NCBI RefSeq assembly: GCF_020252395.1 | Contig: NZ_JADCDB010000020.1 | Span: 1 to 64,000 of the forward strand | Source: Aestuariivirga sp. | GTDB lineage: Bacteria > Pseudomonadota > Alphaproteobacteria > Rhizobiales > Aestuariivirgaceae | Length of the DNA stretch: 64,000 nucleotides | Reading direction: 5' to 3' | Part shown: positions 26,051 to 34,598 of the stretch, in pieces | How positions within the stretch are numbered: position 1 is the first letter of the stretch | Layout of the letters: every line of letters begins with the position of its first letter | Notes under the pieces: generated by a model | The model's input: only the letters and a program-made list of their open reading frames with translations | The model's database searches: none | Told to the model about the DNA's origin: nothing | Translations under genes and position numbers: made by a program

Positions 26051-26941
26051 ATGATCAATCGGGCGGGACTGGCCATTGCCTGCGCCTTGGGCGCTGCTGG
26101 ACTTTACGGGCTGGTGCCGAATTTTGTGAGCGGGGCCATTGGCAATGGCATTCCGGCGATCGAGAGCACACTGTTCCGAACCTTCCTGATCGCGATCGTC
26201 TTCTCGGTCATCGCCGTGGTGCGGGGTGATCGGCTGATGGTTCCCAGGAGAGCCCTGCCCAGCTTTGCCGGGCAATCCATTGCGACGTTGTTCGTCTCCG
26301 TCGCCTATCTGGGCTCCGTACAGTTCATACCGGTCGGACTGGCCGTCATCATCTTCTACCTCTTCCCCGTTCTCATCATGCTGCTGGCGCCCTTGGTTGA
26401 AGGCCGCAATCCCGGGCTCCTCCGCATCCTGATCGCCGTCGTGGCCTTCGCCGGTCTGGCAATTGCCGTGGGTCCGGGTTTCGACAGTCTGGACATCCGC
26501 GGCATCCTGTTGGCGGCGGCAGGTGCAGCAGGGGCGACGCTGCAGTTTTTCTCGGGCCGCTCCATCTCACGATACATGACGCCTGCGGCCTTCGGCAGCA
26601 TGGTGCACATGGTGATCCTGCCGCCGGTGCTGGCCATTGCCCTCTATGCCGGTTCGGGCACCCTTCGGTTCCTGCCGGGCGGACCTGCCACGGGTGCGGG
26701 ATTTCTGTTCATGTGCGGCGTGGCCATTGTCTACATCGTTGCCTACATGTGGCAGATGCTCTCGCTGCGCTTTGCGCCAGCTTCGACGGTTGCGCCCTAC
26801 TATAATCTGGAGCCGGTGGTGGCGACGGCGGCGGCGGCCGTCATTCTCGACGAAAAGTTGCAGCTCAACCAATATGCCGGAGGCGGACTGGTTCTCGCCG
26901 CTCTCGTCGCAGCGAGTCTCCTTGGAAGGTGGAAGAAATAG
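26051..26941 (+). CDS. EamA-family (DMT) transporter
   Basis: 296 residues, ten hydrophobic segments in two five-helix repeats, as in drug/metabolite exporters. The final E-P-V-V-A-T-A-A-A-A-V-I-L-D-E stretch is the usual EamA signature. Substrate unknown. Follows the carboxypeptidase by 5 bp and precedes the metal GTPase by 3 bp, so it is probably cotranscribed with both. Confidence 0.88.
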   Translation: MINRAGLAIACALGAAGLYGLVPNFVSGAIGNGIPAIESTLFRTFLIAIVFSVIAVVRGDRLMVPRRALPSFAGQSIATLFVSVAYLGSVQFIPVGLAVIIFYLFPVLIMLLAPLVEGRNPGLLRILIAVVAFAGLAIAVGPGFDSLDIRGILLAAAGAAGATLQFFSGRSISRYMTPAAFGSMVHMVILPPVLAIALYAGSGTLRFLPGGPATGAGFLFMCGVAIVYIVAYMWQMLSLRFAPASTVAPYYNLEPVVATAAAAVILDEKLQLNQYAGGGLVLAALVAASLLGRWKK

Positions 26942-26944
26942 TCC

Positions 26945-28093
26945 ATGGCCAGTGCTCCCATTCCAATCGCAATCCTCACTGGTTTCCTTGGCGCCGGAAA
27001 GACCACACTGCTGAACGTCCTGCTGAAGGACCCGTTCCTGTCGGATGCGGCCTTGATTATCAACGAGTTCGGCGATGTTGGCATCGATCACTTGCTGGTC
27101 GAGCGGGCTGACGAGAATGTCATTGAAATGGCCTCTGGCTGCCTGTGCTGTACCATCCGGGGCGATCTGATCGACACCATGCATGACCTGCTGGCCCGCC
27201 GCGGCCGGGGCGAGGTTAGGGCGTTCAACCGGATCGTCATCGAGACCACAGGGCTCGCCGATCCGGCGCCGGTTCTGCATTCGGTGATGAGCGAGCCCAG
27301 CCTGCTTGCTGCTTGCCGCCTTGAGGGCGTCATCACGGTTGTGGATGCCTACAATGGCATGGCGACACTCAATGCCCATCCCGAGGCCGTGAAACAGGTT
27401 GCCGTTGCGGACCGTATTGTGCTCACCAAGCTCGACCTGCTTGTGGGCCGAGAGGGTGAGGACATGCTGTTCGCCATCATTGGCCGGCTCCGGAGGTTAG
27501 CACCCGCCGCCCGGCTGCTGACCACCCACCGGAATGAGGCGACGGCAGAGCGGCTGTTCACGATGGGGCTGTTCAATCCCAGCACGAAGTCCGCCGATGT
27601 CCAGAGCTGGCTGGCGGCCGAGGCCTATGAGACGGGCGAGAAGCGCGGGCGCCGCGGCCGGCGCGCGCATTCCCATGGCCAAGATCATGATCACCACAAT
27701 GATCACGACCACCACCATCATGATACCTCCCGCCATGGCGACCACATTCGCTCCTTCAGCTTCTCGGACAGCAATGCCATCAGCCCGCAGGGGTTGGAGC
27801 TTTTCATGGAGCTCCTGAAGTCTTATCACGGCGCCAACATGCTACGCATGAAGGGCATCGTGAAAGTCTCCGACGATCCGTCACGCCCGGTGGTCCTGCA
27901 CGGGGTTCAGCACGTATTCCACCCACCAGTAAGGCTTCCCGCCTGGCCGGACAAGGATGAGCGGACCCGTCTCGTGTTCATTGTCAAGGACATCGAGAAG
28001 CCGATGATCGAGGGGCTATTCCGCGCCTTCACCGACCAGATTACCGGCGGGGCGGAGGCCTTCACGGACAAGACCCTTTCGCTCAAAAGGTGA
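26945..28093 (+). CDS. COG0523 (CobW/ZNG1-like) metal-chaperone GTPase
   Basis: 382 residues. Walker A in G-F-L-G-A-G-K-T-T-L at about 13-22, the metal-binding C-L-C-C at 66-69, E-T-T-G-L-A-D in switch II, and T-K-L-D for guanine recognition. A histidine-rich linker at about 240-268 (clusters such as H-D-H-H-N-D-H-D-H-H-H-H) precedes the CobW C-terminal domain. Family members insert zinc, cobalt or other metals into target enzymes. No zinc-repressor site is recognisable upstream, so the metal is undecided. An ArsC-like gene follows directly. Confidence 0.9.
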   Translation: MASAPIPIAILTGFLGAGKTTLLNVLLKDPFLSDAALIINEFGDVGIDHLLVERADENVIEMASGCLCCTIRGDLIDTMHDLLARRGRGEVRAFNRIVIETTGLADPAPVLHSVMSEPSLLAACRLEGVITVVDAYNGMATLNAHPEAVKQVAVADRIVLTKLDLLVGREGEDMLFAIIGRLRRLAPAARLLTTHRNEATAERLFTMGLFNPSTKSADVQSWLAAEAYETGEKRGRRGRRAHSHGQDHDHHNDHDHHHHDTSRHGDHIRSFSFSDSNAISPQGLELFMELLKSYHGANMLRMKGIVKVSDDPSRPVVLHGVQHVFHPPVRLPAWPDKDERTRLVFIVKDIEKPMIEGLFRAFTDQITGGAEAFTDKTLSLKR

Positions 28094-28098
28094 CGGCC

Positions 28099-28449
28099 AT
28101 GACCCTCAAGCTCTACGGACTTTCCAAATGCTCGACTTGCCAAAAGGCCATCGACTGGCTCGATGAGCGCAAGATCAGGCACAGCTTTTCCGACATAAAG
28201 GATAACCCCATCACCAAGGACCAGGTGGCCAAGTGGTCCAAGGCACTGGGCGGCTGGGAGAAGATGATTAACCGCGCCGGCTATACTTGGCGTGGCCTGC
28301 CGCCGGAGAAGACGGCGAACGTCTCCGAGGCAAAGGCTGTCGCTCTGGCGGTGGATAATCCCTCACTGATCCGCCGGCCGCTGATCGAGCACAAGGATGG
28401 CAGCGTGACGGTGGGATTCTCGAAGAAGATTCAGGACCTGCTGGCGTAA
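28099..28449 (+). CDS. ArsC/Spx-family protein (YffB-like)
   Basis: 116 residues from the ATG at 28099; GTG at 28090 overlapping the previous stop is an alternative. Thioredoxin-fold ArsC family with K-C-S-T-C-Q-K-A at the N-terminal redox site and R-R-P-L-I-E near the C-terminus. This resembles YffB more than true arsenate reductases, and no other arsenic genes are nearby. Activity uncertain: possibly a glutathione-linked reductase. Confidence 0.82.
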   Translation: MTLKLYGLSKCSTCQKAIDWLDERKIRHSFSDIKDNPITKDQVAKWSKALGGWEKMINRAGYTWRGLPPEKTANVSEAKAVALAVDNPSLIRRPLIEHKDGSVTVGFSKKIQDLLA

Positions 28450-28454
28450 ATCGA

Positions 28455-28489
28455 AATGGCCGGGGAAACCCGGCCATTCTTTCTTTCAT
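28455..28489. terminator. Strong intrinsic terminator after the ArsC-like gene
   Basis: A perfect 10-bp stem AATGGCCGGG/CCCGGCCATT (28455-28464 with 28469-28478) closed by a GAAA tetraloop, followed by the T-rich CTTTCTTTC. It lies between convergent genes and could serve both, with the T-run on the plus strand favouring the ArsC operon. Confidence 0.85.
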
Positions 28490-29367
28490 CAGCCACGGAC
28501 AAGAGGCCTCGTCATGCAGGTGGGGCCGCCTTCGCCCTTGCGGCAAATGTCGTAGCCCTTGATGACTTCGACCCTGACGCCTGCCGCCCTCATGCGGCGC
28601 TCGGTCTCCGGGTTGCCTTCCACCATCATGGCATGACGGGGTCCCAGCGCCAGGACATTGGACCCCATGGTGTCGAACTCATCTGCCGGTACTTCCACGA
28701 ACTTGATGCCGCGCGATTCCAGGAATTCGATCTGCCGCGCCGCCATGAGCGGCGGGTAGACCACGGCCAGGTCATGGTCGAGCGGGGAGAGGCAGGACAT
28801 CAGGTGGAACACGTCCGGCCGGCCCTTGTAGTGCGGCATGTCAAACCACAGTATTTCGACATCAGGCCCAGCCAGCTCACCCAACTGCCGCAGGCCTTCT
28901 AGGTTGGTGCGGTAGCCGACACCCGCCATCAGCGTATAGCGGTCGATCCAAACGAGGTCGCCGCCCTCCACCTTGCCCTCGCCGGTGATCTCGCCGGCGA
29001 TGGGAAAGCCCAGCGATTCGAGCGCCCCACCGTTGACTTCCGATTCCTTGCGGCGCTGCGGCTTGCCCATGCGGGGCTTCACCAGTCCGCGCGGCGTCAC
29101 GATCAATGCATCATGGGTATAGATCGAATCGAGCGTTAGCCCCGGCGCGGCGGGAAGCTTGATCACGTCGGCGCCGGTTGCGGCGAGAATGTCTTCCACA
29201 ACCTTGTATTCCTTGCGGGCATTGCCGAGGTCGGGGCGGGAGTGGAAATTGAGGTCCTTCCACTCGGCATCGATCTTGGCGTCGCTGACGAAGGCCTGGT
29301 CCACGTCGCGGATCGCCACCTTCTTGAGGCTGCCCCAGTTGTTGAATGCGCCGAAATTGAAGCTCAC
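28489..29367 (-). CDS. Amidinotransferase/dimethylarginine dimethylaminohydrolase-like protein
   Basis: 292 residues of the five-bladed pentein fold. Likely catalytic residues are the His in D-V-F-H-L-M-S-C-L-S and the Cys in G-G-P-T-C-M-T-R-P near the C-terminus, with acidic residues in E-G-G-D-L. Such enzymes hydrolyse methylated arginine, arginine or related guanidino compounds, or transfer the amidino group. The exact substrate is not decidable here. Start overlaps the tusA-like stop (ATGA). Confidence 0.82.
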   Translation of the reverse strand: MSFNFGAFNNWGSLKKVAIRDVDQAFVSDAKIDAEWKDLNFHSRPDLGNARKEYKVVEDILAATGADVIKLPAAPGLTLDSIYTHDALIVTPRGLVKPRMGKPQRRKESEVNGGALESLGFPIAGEITGEGKVEGGDLVWIDRYTLMAGVGYRTNLEGLRQLGELAGPDVEILWFDMPHYKGRPDVFHLMSCLSPLDHDLAVVYPPLMAARQIEFLESRGIKFVEVPADEFDTMGSNVLALGPRHAMMVEGNPETERRMRAAGVRVEVIKGYDICRKGEGGPTCMTRPLVRG

Positions 29368-29600
29368 TTGCGTCTGATCCTGAAGATGAGGGCGGGGCCG
29401 TCCCGCTGCTGGTCCAGCAGCACATGGCCCTGCTCGTTGCAGAAGTGGGGCATGTCTATGGCGGACATGGGGTCCGTGGCAATGACCTTGAGGATGGCGC
29501 CCGGCGCCATGGTCTCCAATCGTTTACGGGTCTTGAGCACCGGCAGTGGACAAAGCAAGCCGGAAAGGTCCAGCGTGTTTTCGGAGTGATTTTCGCTCAT
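29364..29600 (-). CDS. TusA-family sulfur carrier protein
   Basis: 78 residues. The signature L-D-L-S-G-L-L-C-P-L-P-V-L-K-T near the N-terminus contains the sulfur-carrying Cys of C-P-x-P. TusA-like proteins pass persulfide sulfur to tRNA thiolation and molybdenum-cofactor pathways. Divergent from a MOSC protein and next to mobA/mobB, so a molybdenum-cofactor role is attractive but inferred. A frame extending to 30023 overlaps the MOSC gene and is not real. Confidence 0.9.
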   Translation of the reverse strand: MSENHSENTLDLSGLLCPLPVLKTRKRLETMAPGAILKVIATDPMSAIDMPHFCNEQGHVLLDQQRDGPALIFRIRRK

Positions 29601-29643
29601 GGTCGCGCTACAGGGTAGCATCTGCGATAGAGGAGATACAGCC

Positions 29644-30228
29644 TTGCCAGAGCTTCTGACCAAACTGCCCATCGAGGGCACTGTGGAGGTGCTCCTGTCC
29701 AATCCGGAGCGAGCGTCAGGGCTCGAGAAGCAGAAGGTCGCCGAGGCACGGTTGCTCTTCACCGGCATGGAGGGCGATTGCCATGGCGGCCTCACGCGCA
29801 AGTCCGACAGCCGCATGCTGAAGCAGTATAAGCGCAACACCGAGGTGCGCAATTCGCGCCAGCTGTCGATCCTTTCGGTTGAGGAACTTGCCGAGGTGGC
29901 GGATGTCATGGGCATTCCGGCGGTTAAGCCGGAATGGGTGGGCGCAAACCTGGTGCTGAGCGGCATTCCCGACCTCACGCTGCTGCCGCCCTCGACGCGG
30001 CTGCAATTTCCTTCGGGCGCCATGGTCGTGGTCGACGCCGAGAATCATCCCTGCCGCTACCCGGCGGACATCATCGCGAGGCGTCACCCGGAACAGAAGA
30101 AAGGCTTTGTCGCCGCCGCGATGCACAAGCGCGGCGTCGTGGGCTGGGTGGAGGCGGAGGGCATGATCCGCGTGGGCGACAAACTGACCATCTGGATTCC
30201 ACCCCAGCGGATCTACGCCCACGGATGA
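29644..30228 (+). CDS. MOSC-domain protein
   Basis: MOSC domains bind sulfur or molybdenum cofactor and occur in Moco sulfurases and in the YiiM/mARC families. Start: TTG at 29644 with AGGAGA 7 bases upstream gives 194 residues; the ATG at 29599 coincides with the divergent tusA-like start and has no ribosome site. The family Cys candidate lies in E-N-H-P-C-R-Y-P. Overlaps mobA by 4 bp (ATGA). Confidence 0.88.
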   Translation: MPELLTKLPIEGTVEVLLSNPERASGLEKQKVAEARLLFTGMEGDCHGGLTRKSDSRMLKQYKRNTEVRNSRQLSILSVEELAEVADVMGIPAVKPEWVGANLVLSGIPDLTLLPPSTRLQFPSGAMVVVDAENHPCRYPADIIARRHPEQKKGFVAAAMHKRGVVGWVEAEGMIRVGDKLTIWIPPQRIYAHG

Positions 30229-30818
30229 GGCTCTGCGCTGTCATCGTGGCCGGTGGGCGCTCCTCACGGATGGGACGGGAGAAGGCGTTCGAACTGATCC
30301 GTCGGCGAAGCATTCTGGAACGTGTGGTGTCCTGCCTCAGGATGCAAGTGCCTGACATCGTTATCAATGCGAATGGCGATGCCAGCCGGTTCCGCGATAC
30401 CGGCCTTCCAGTCATCGGCGATTTGCGCGCCGATACTCCAACACCGCTCGCTGGGCTTCATGCCGCGCTCACACATGCCGTGGAGAGGCGCTTCGACGCC
30501 GTACTCACGGTTCCGTCCGATGCGCCATTCCTGCCGGCCGATCTCGCGCAACGCCTTCGTCCCGTCAATCGCCCGGCCGCCATCGCAGCCTCCGCCGGTC
30601 AGCAACATTACCTGACTGGGTCTTGGTCAGCAGCACTTCTTCCCGGCCTCTCGCGCGCGATGGACGAACCGCGCCTGCCACGTCTGCGGGACTGGACACT
30701 CGTGTGCGATGCCGCCGTGGTTCATTGGCCTGCCGAGCCCTATGATCCCTTCTTCAACGTGAATACGCCCGAGGAGCTTGCGGAAGCCGAGCGGATTGCG
30801 GCAGAGTTCAACCTATGA
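30225..30818 (+). CDS. mobA: MobA, molybdenum cofactor guanylyltransferase
   Basis: Transfers GMP from GTP to molybdopterin to form the guanine dinucleotide cofactor. 197 residues. The N-terminal nucleotide motif is V-I-V-A-G-G-R-S-S-R-M-G and is followed by a conserved K (R-E-K-A-F). The D-x-P-F-L-P motif and the C-terminal F-F-N-V-N-T-P-E-E-L segment match MobA. Overlaps MOSC and mobB at ATGA junctions. Confidence 0.92.
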   Translation: MRLCAVIVAGGRSSRMGREKAFELIRRRSILERVVSCLRMQVPDIVINANGDASRFRDTGLPVIGDLRADTPTPLAGLHAALTHAVERRFDAVLTVPSDAPFLPADLAQRLRPVNRPAAIAASAGQQHYLTGSWSAALLPGLSRAMDEPRLPRLRDWTLVCDAAVVHWPAEPYDPFFNVNTPEELAEAERIAAEFNL

Positions 30819-31315
30819 ACAAGGTCATCGGCGTTGCCGGATTTAAGAATGCAGGCAAGACCACGCTGGTCGAAAAGCTCGTGACCGAACTCACCCGGCG
30901 CGGTCACCGCGTTTCGACGGTGAAACACGCGCATCACGAATTCGACATCGACCACGAGGGGCGCGACAGCTTCCGCCACCGCAAGGCAGGTGCTTGCGAG
31001 GTTGCCGTCGTTTCCCGCCACCGCTGGGCCATCATCCATGAGCTGCGAGAGGAGACGGACCCGACGCTGGATGAGATTCTGGCAAAGCTGGCGCCATGTG
31101 ACCTCGTGATCGTCGAAGGCTACAAGCGCGACACGCATGACAAGATCGAGGTACGCAACCTTGACCTTGCGCATCCGAAGCTCGCCGGGGATGACCCGAC
31201 CGTGGTTGCCGTCGCCGCAAACGGGGCCATTCCGGACGCACCGGTTCCGGTCTTCGGCCGCGACGACGTGACGGCTCTGGCTGGCTTTATCGAGCGGCAC
31301 ATGAGGCTCGCATGA
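30815..31315 (+). CDS. mobB: MobB, molybdopterin-guanine dinucleotide synthesis GTPase
   Basis: GTP-binding partner of MobA. 166 residues with the P-loop G-F-K-N-A-G-K-T-T-L at about 8-17 and the characteristic T-V-K-H-A-H-H-E-F-D-I-D-x-E-G-x-D-S-x-R-x-x-x-A-G-A segment. V-E-G-Y-K is the conserved late motif. ATGA overlaps on both sides tie it to mobA and the DUF924 gene. Confidence 0.93.
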   Translation: MNKVIGVAGFKNAGKTTLVEKLVTELTRRGHRVSTVKHAHHEFDIDHEGRDSFRHRKAGACEVAVVSRHRWAIIHELREETDPTLDEILAKLAPCDLVIVEGYKRDTHDKIEVRNLDLAHPKLAGDDPTVVAVAANGAIPDAPVPVFGRDDVTALAGFIERHMRLA

Positions 31316-31848
31316 CGCCTGGGGATGTGACGCGCTTCTGGGAACTGGCCGGTCCGTCCCGCTGGTTCTTCAAGGATGCCGCCTTCGACGGCGCGCTTAA
31401 GGTGAGGTTCGGAGAGGCGCTGGCGGCAGCCCGGAGCGGCGCCTTCGACCACTGGGGCGAGACGCCTGAGGGGGCGCTCGGCCTCGTCATCCTGCTTGAC
31501 CAGGCCTCACGCAACATTCACCGCGGCAGTCCGCTGGCCTTTGCCGCAGATGGCCGGGCGCTTCACCTGGCGAAGCGGTGGATCGGGCAGGGCTTCCACC
31601 AGAAGCTCATCGCCCCTCGTGCCTGCTGGCTGCTCATGCCTTTCGAGCATGCCGAGGACCTCGATTCCCAATACCGGGGTGTTGCCTTGTTCCGGACCAT
31701 GGGTCTCCACGACCAGGCCCGCTGGGCCCAGATCCACCTCGACATCATCGCCCGGTTCGGGCGCTTCCCCCACCGCAACCCGGTGCTGGGGCGGGTGTCT
31801 ACCCCCGAGGAACTGGCCTTCATGAAGGCGGGCGGTTTCGCCGGCTAG
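31312..31848 (+). CDS. DUF924 family protein
   Basis: 178 residues. F-W-x-x-x-x-x-x-W-F at the N-terminus, the L-G-L-V-I-L-L-D-Q-x-x-R-N-I-H/F-R-G segment, and the C-terminal G-R-F-P-H-R-N motif are the family hallmarks. The fold is tetratricopeptide-like and no activity is known. Overlaps mobB by 4 bp, though DUF924 genes are not generally part of molybdenum operons. Confidence 0.88.
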   Translation: MTPGDVTRFWELAGPSRWFFKDAAFDGALKVRFGEALAAARSGAFDHWGETPEGALGLVILLDQASRNIHRGSPLAFAADGRALHLAKRWIGQGFHQKLIAPRACWLLMPFEHAEDLDSQYRGVALFRTMGLHDQARWAQIHLDIIARFGRFPHRNPVLGRVSTPEELAFMKAGGFAG

Positions 31849-31890
31849 TGTCGGATTCTGCCCTGCCCCGGTCGTTCCACCTCACGACTG

Positions 31891-31921
31891 TTGAATGGTG
31901 CTCACTATTGTGCACTCAAAT
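31891..31921 (+). promoter_or_regulatory. Candidate operator/promoter before the dimethylglycine dehydrogenase-like gene
   Basis: A near-perfect 18-bp palindrome, GTGCTCACTATTGTGCAC (31898-31915, two mismatched pairs), lies just after a TTGAAT -35-like hexamer (31891-31896). Placement in the spacer would suit a repressor of the catabolic gene at 31949. Confidence 0.35.
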
Positions 31922-31948
31922 CAACGGGGTCTCGAGGGATTTGCCCAT

Positions 31949-34465
31949 ATGAAAACACATGCGCGCGTGGTCGTCATCGGCGGTGGCGTGGTTGGCGTCG
32001 GCACGCTCTATCATTTGGCCAAGAAGGGCTGGAGCGATATCGTCCTGATCGAGCGAAAGGAACTGACCTCAGGCTCGACCTGGCATGCGGCGGGCCTTCT
32101 GCCGCTGTTCAACCTGTCCTACTCGGTGGGACAGATCCACAAGTACTCTGTGAACCTCTATGATTCGCTCGAGGCCGAAACCGGACAGCATGTGGGCTTC
32201 AAGAAGGTCTCTAACATCCGCCTGGCGCGCACCATGGATCGCTGGGACGAGTTCATGTATTACGCGGGCGTCGCCGAGACGATCGGCGTGAGGGTGAACG
32301 TGCTCACGCCGCGGCAGGTCAAGGAGATCTGGCCGCTGTGCGAGACCGATGGCATCCTTGGCGCGATCCAGCACCCAGATGACGGCTATATCCAGCCGGC
32401 TGACCTCACCCAGGCCATGGCCAAGGGGGCCCGCTCGCGCGGGGCTGAGATCTACCGCAATACCACCGTCACCGGCATCGAGCAGAAGCCTAATGGCGAA
32501 TGGATCGTGAAGACCGGCCAAGGAGACATCAGCTGCGAGCACGTGGTCTCCGCCACCGGCAATTTCGCCCGTAAGACCGGAGCGATGGCCGGACTCGACA
32601 TCCCCGTGATTCCCGTCGAGCATCAGTATATCGTCACCGAGCCTCATCCGCTGATCAAGGAACGCCAGGCCAAGGGCTTGCCCGAAATGGGCGTGCTGCG
32701 CGAGGCGGACTCCTCTTGGTATATGCGTGAGGAGAATGGCGGCCTCCTGCTCGGACCATATGAGCACGGCGCACCCTGCTGCTACATGGACGGCCCGTCC
32801 GACCAGAGCGAATACGAACTCTTCCAGGAAGACCTCGACCGGCTGGCGCCGCATATTGAGACCGCGATCGCCCGTGTGCCCGCCTTCGGCGAAGTGGGTA
32901 TCAAGAAGGTATACAACGGCGCCATTGCCTATACGCCTGACGGTTCACCGATCATCGGCCCCGCTTGGGACAAGAAGAATTTCTGGCTCAACGAAGGCCA
33001 TTCCTTCGGCGTCACCGCTGCCGGCGGCGCGGGCTGGCAGCTCGCGGAATGGATTGTCGAGGGCGAACCTTCGATCGACATGATGGGCGTTGATCCGCGC
33101 CGCTTCGGACCCTATGCAACGCGCGGCTACCTCAAGACCAAGAACGAGGAAGCCTATGCCAATGTCTTTACGCCGCACTATCCGGATGAGGAGCGTACCG
33201 CGGCCCGCCCGCTGAAGCGCACGCCGGTCTATGACCGCATGAAGGACCTCGGCGCCGTGTTCGGTTCCGTCTATGGCTGGGAGCGCCCAGGCTGGTTCGC
33301 GCCCAAGGGCTACGCCCTGACCAAGGAGCAGGTCAACAGCCCAGACGTGCTGACCAACCACAACTATGCGCCGCCAACGGAGGATGGGCGCATCGTCGAA
33401 AAGTGGTCGTTCCGCCGTTCTAACTACTTCCCCTTCGTGGGCGAGGAGTGCCGGAATGTGATGAACAATGTCGCCATCCAGGACATGTCGGCCTTCGCCA
33501 AGATGGAAGTGTCGGGTCCGGGCGCGCGCGACTGGTTGGAATCCATTCTTGCCAACAAGATCCCGAAGAAGATGGGCCGCATCGCGCTGTGCCATTTGCT
33601 CACGCCGAGGGGCGGCGTGCGTTCGGAGTTCACGGTCTATGAATGGGCGCCGGGCCGCTTCTACCTCGTATCCGCCGGCGCCTACGAGCGCCATGACCAT
33701 GACTATCTGAGGAAGCTTGCCCCGGCCGATGGCTCGGTGCGGCTCACCCCCATCACCACCCGCTTCGGCGTGCTGGTTCTGGCCGGACCCAACTCGCGCA
33801 AGGTCTTGCAGAAGCTCACCGGTGCCGATCTTTCCAACGAGGCCTTCCCGTGGCTGTCCGGCAAGGAGATCAGCGTTGGCAACTGCACGGCCCATGCGTT
33901 GCGTGTGAATTTCGTCGGCGAGCTCGGCTGGGAGTTCCACCATCCGATCGAGCAGCAGATCGCGCTGTTCGACCTCCTTATGGAGGCGGGAAAGGAATTC
34001 GGCATCCGCCCCTATGGTATCAAAGCCATGTCCTCGCTGTCGATCGAGAAGAGCTACCGCCTCGTGCCGCGCGAACTCTCGATCGAATACAATGCCTATG
34101 AATCGGGCCTCGACCGCTTTGTGCATCTGAACAAGGGCCAGTTCATCGGCCGCGACGCGCTGGTGGAGGCGAAGCAGAACGGCCTCGGCTGGAACTTCGT
34201 GACCATGGAAGTCCATGGCGTTGGAGATGGCGACTCGGATGCGCGCGGCTCGGAACCGCTGTACCGCAACGGCCAATTTGCCGGCCGCGCCACCAACGGC
34301 GGTTATGGCTTCCGCGTGAACAAGTCGCTGGCGCTCGGCATGGTGAAGCCCGGGCATTCGGCGACCGGCACCGAGCTCGATATCAAGATCCTGGGAAAGC
34401 TGTTCAAGGCAACGGTTATCCCGGAGAGTCCCTACGACCCTGTGAACAAGACGCTGCGCGCCTGA
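31949..34465 (+). CDS. FAD-dependent dimethylglycine/sarcosine dehydrogenase-like protein
   Basis: 838 residues from the ATG at 31949, with GAGGG upstream. N-terminal FAD/DAO domain with G-G-G-V-V-G-V-G at 11-18 and S-T-W-H-A-A-G around His46, the position used for covalent FAD in dimethylglycine dehydrogenase. The C-terminal half from about residue 430 is a GcvT-like tetrahydrofolate-binding fold. Together these fit oxidative demethylation of dimethylglycine or sarcosine with one-carbon transfer to folate. Related family members act on other N-methyl compounds, so the substrate is unproven. Two exporters follow. Confidence 0.87.
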   Translation: MKTHARVVVIGGGVVGVGTLYHLAKKGWSDIVLIERKELTSGSTWHAAGLLPLFNLSYSVGQIHKYSVNLYDSLEAETGQHVGFKKVSNIRLARTMDRWDEFMYYAGVAETIGVRVNVLTPRQVKEIWPLCETDGILGAIQHPDDGYIQPADLTQAMAKGARSRGAEIYRNTTVTGIEQKPNGEWIVKTGQGDISCEHVVSATGNFARKTGAMAGLDIPVIPVEHQYIVTEPHPLIKERQAKGLPEMGVLREADSSWYMREENGGLLLGPYEHGAPCCYMDGPSDQSEYELFQEDLDRLAPHIETAIARVPAFGEVGIKKVYNGAIAYTPDGSPIIGPAWDKKNFWLNEGHSFGVTAAGGAGWQLAEWIVEGEPSIDMMGVDPRRFGPYATRGYLKTKNEEAYANVFTPHYPDEERTAARPLKRTPVYDRMKDLGAVFGSVYGWERPGWFAPKGYALTKEQVNSPDVLTNHNYAPPTEDGRIVEKWSFRRSNYFPFVGEECRNVMNNVAIQDMSAFAKMEVSGPGARDWLESILANKIPKKMGRIALCHLLTPRGGVRSEFTVYEWAPGRFYLVSAGAYERHDHDYLRKLAPADGSVRLTPITTRFGVLVLAGPNSRKVLQKLTGADLSNEAFPWLSGKEISVGNCTAHALRVNFVGELGWEFHHPIEQQIALFDLLMEAGKEFGIRPYGIKAMSSLSIEKSYRLVPRELSIEYNAYESGLDRFVHLNKGQFIGRDALVEAKQNGLGWNFVTMEVHGVGDGDSDARGSEPLYRNGQFAGRATNGGYGFRVNKSLALGMVKPGHSATGTELDIKILGKLFKATVIPESPYDPVNKTLRA

Positions 34466-34598
34466 CCGCTCACGCAGACGGAACGAAAGCCTGGTGAACA
34501 GCCCTGCCGTCTTACTCCATGCAACGGCGGCAAGCGTTGCGGATTGCCGATACAGCAGGCAAGACTCCACCCCGAACGGAGCGAATCAGTCGACAGCC

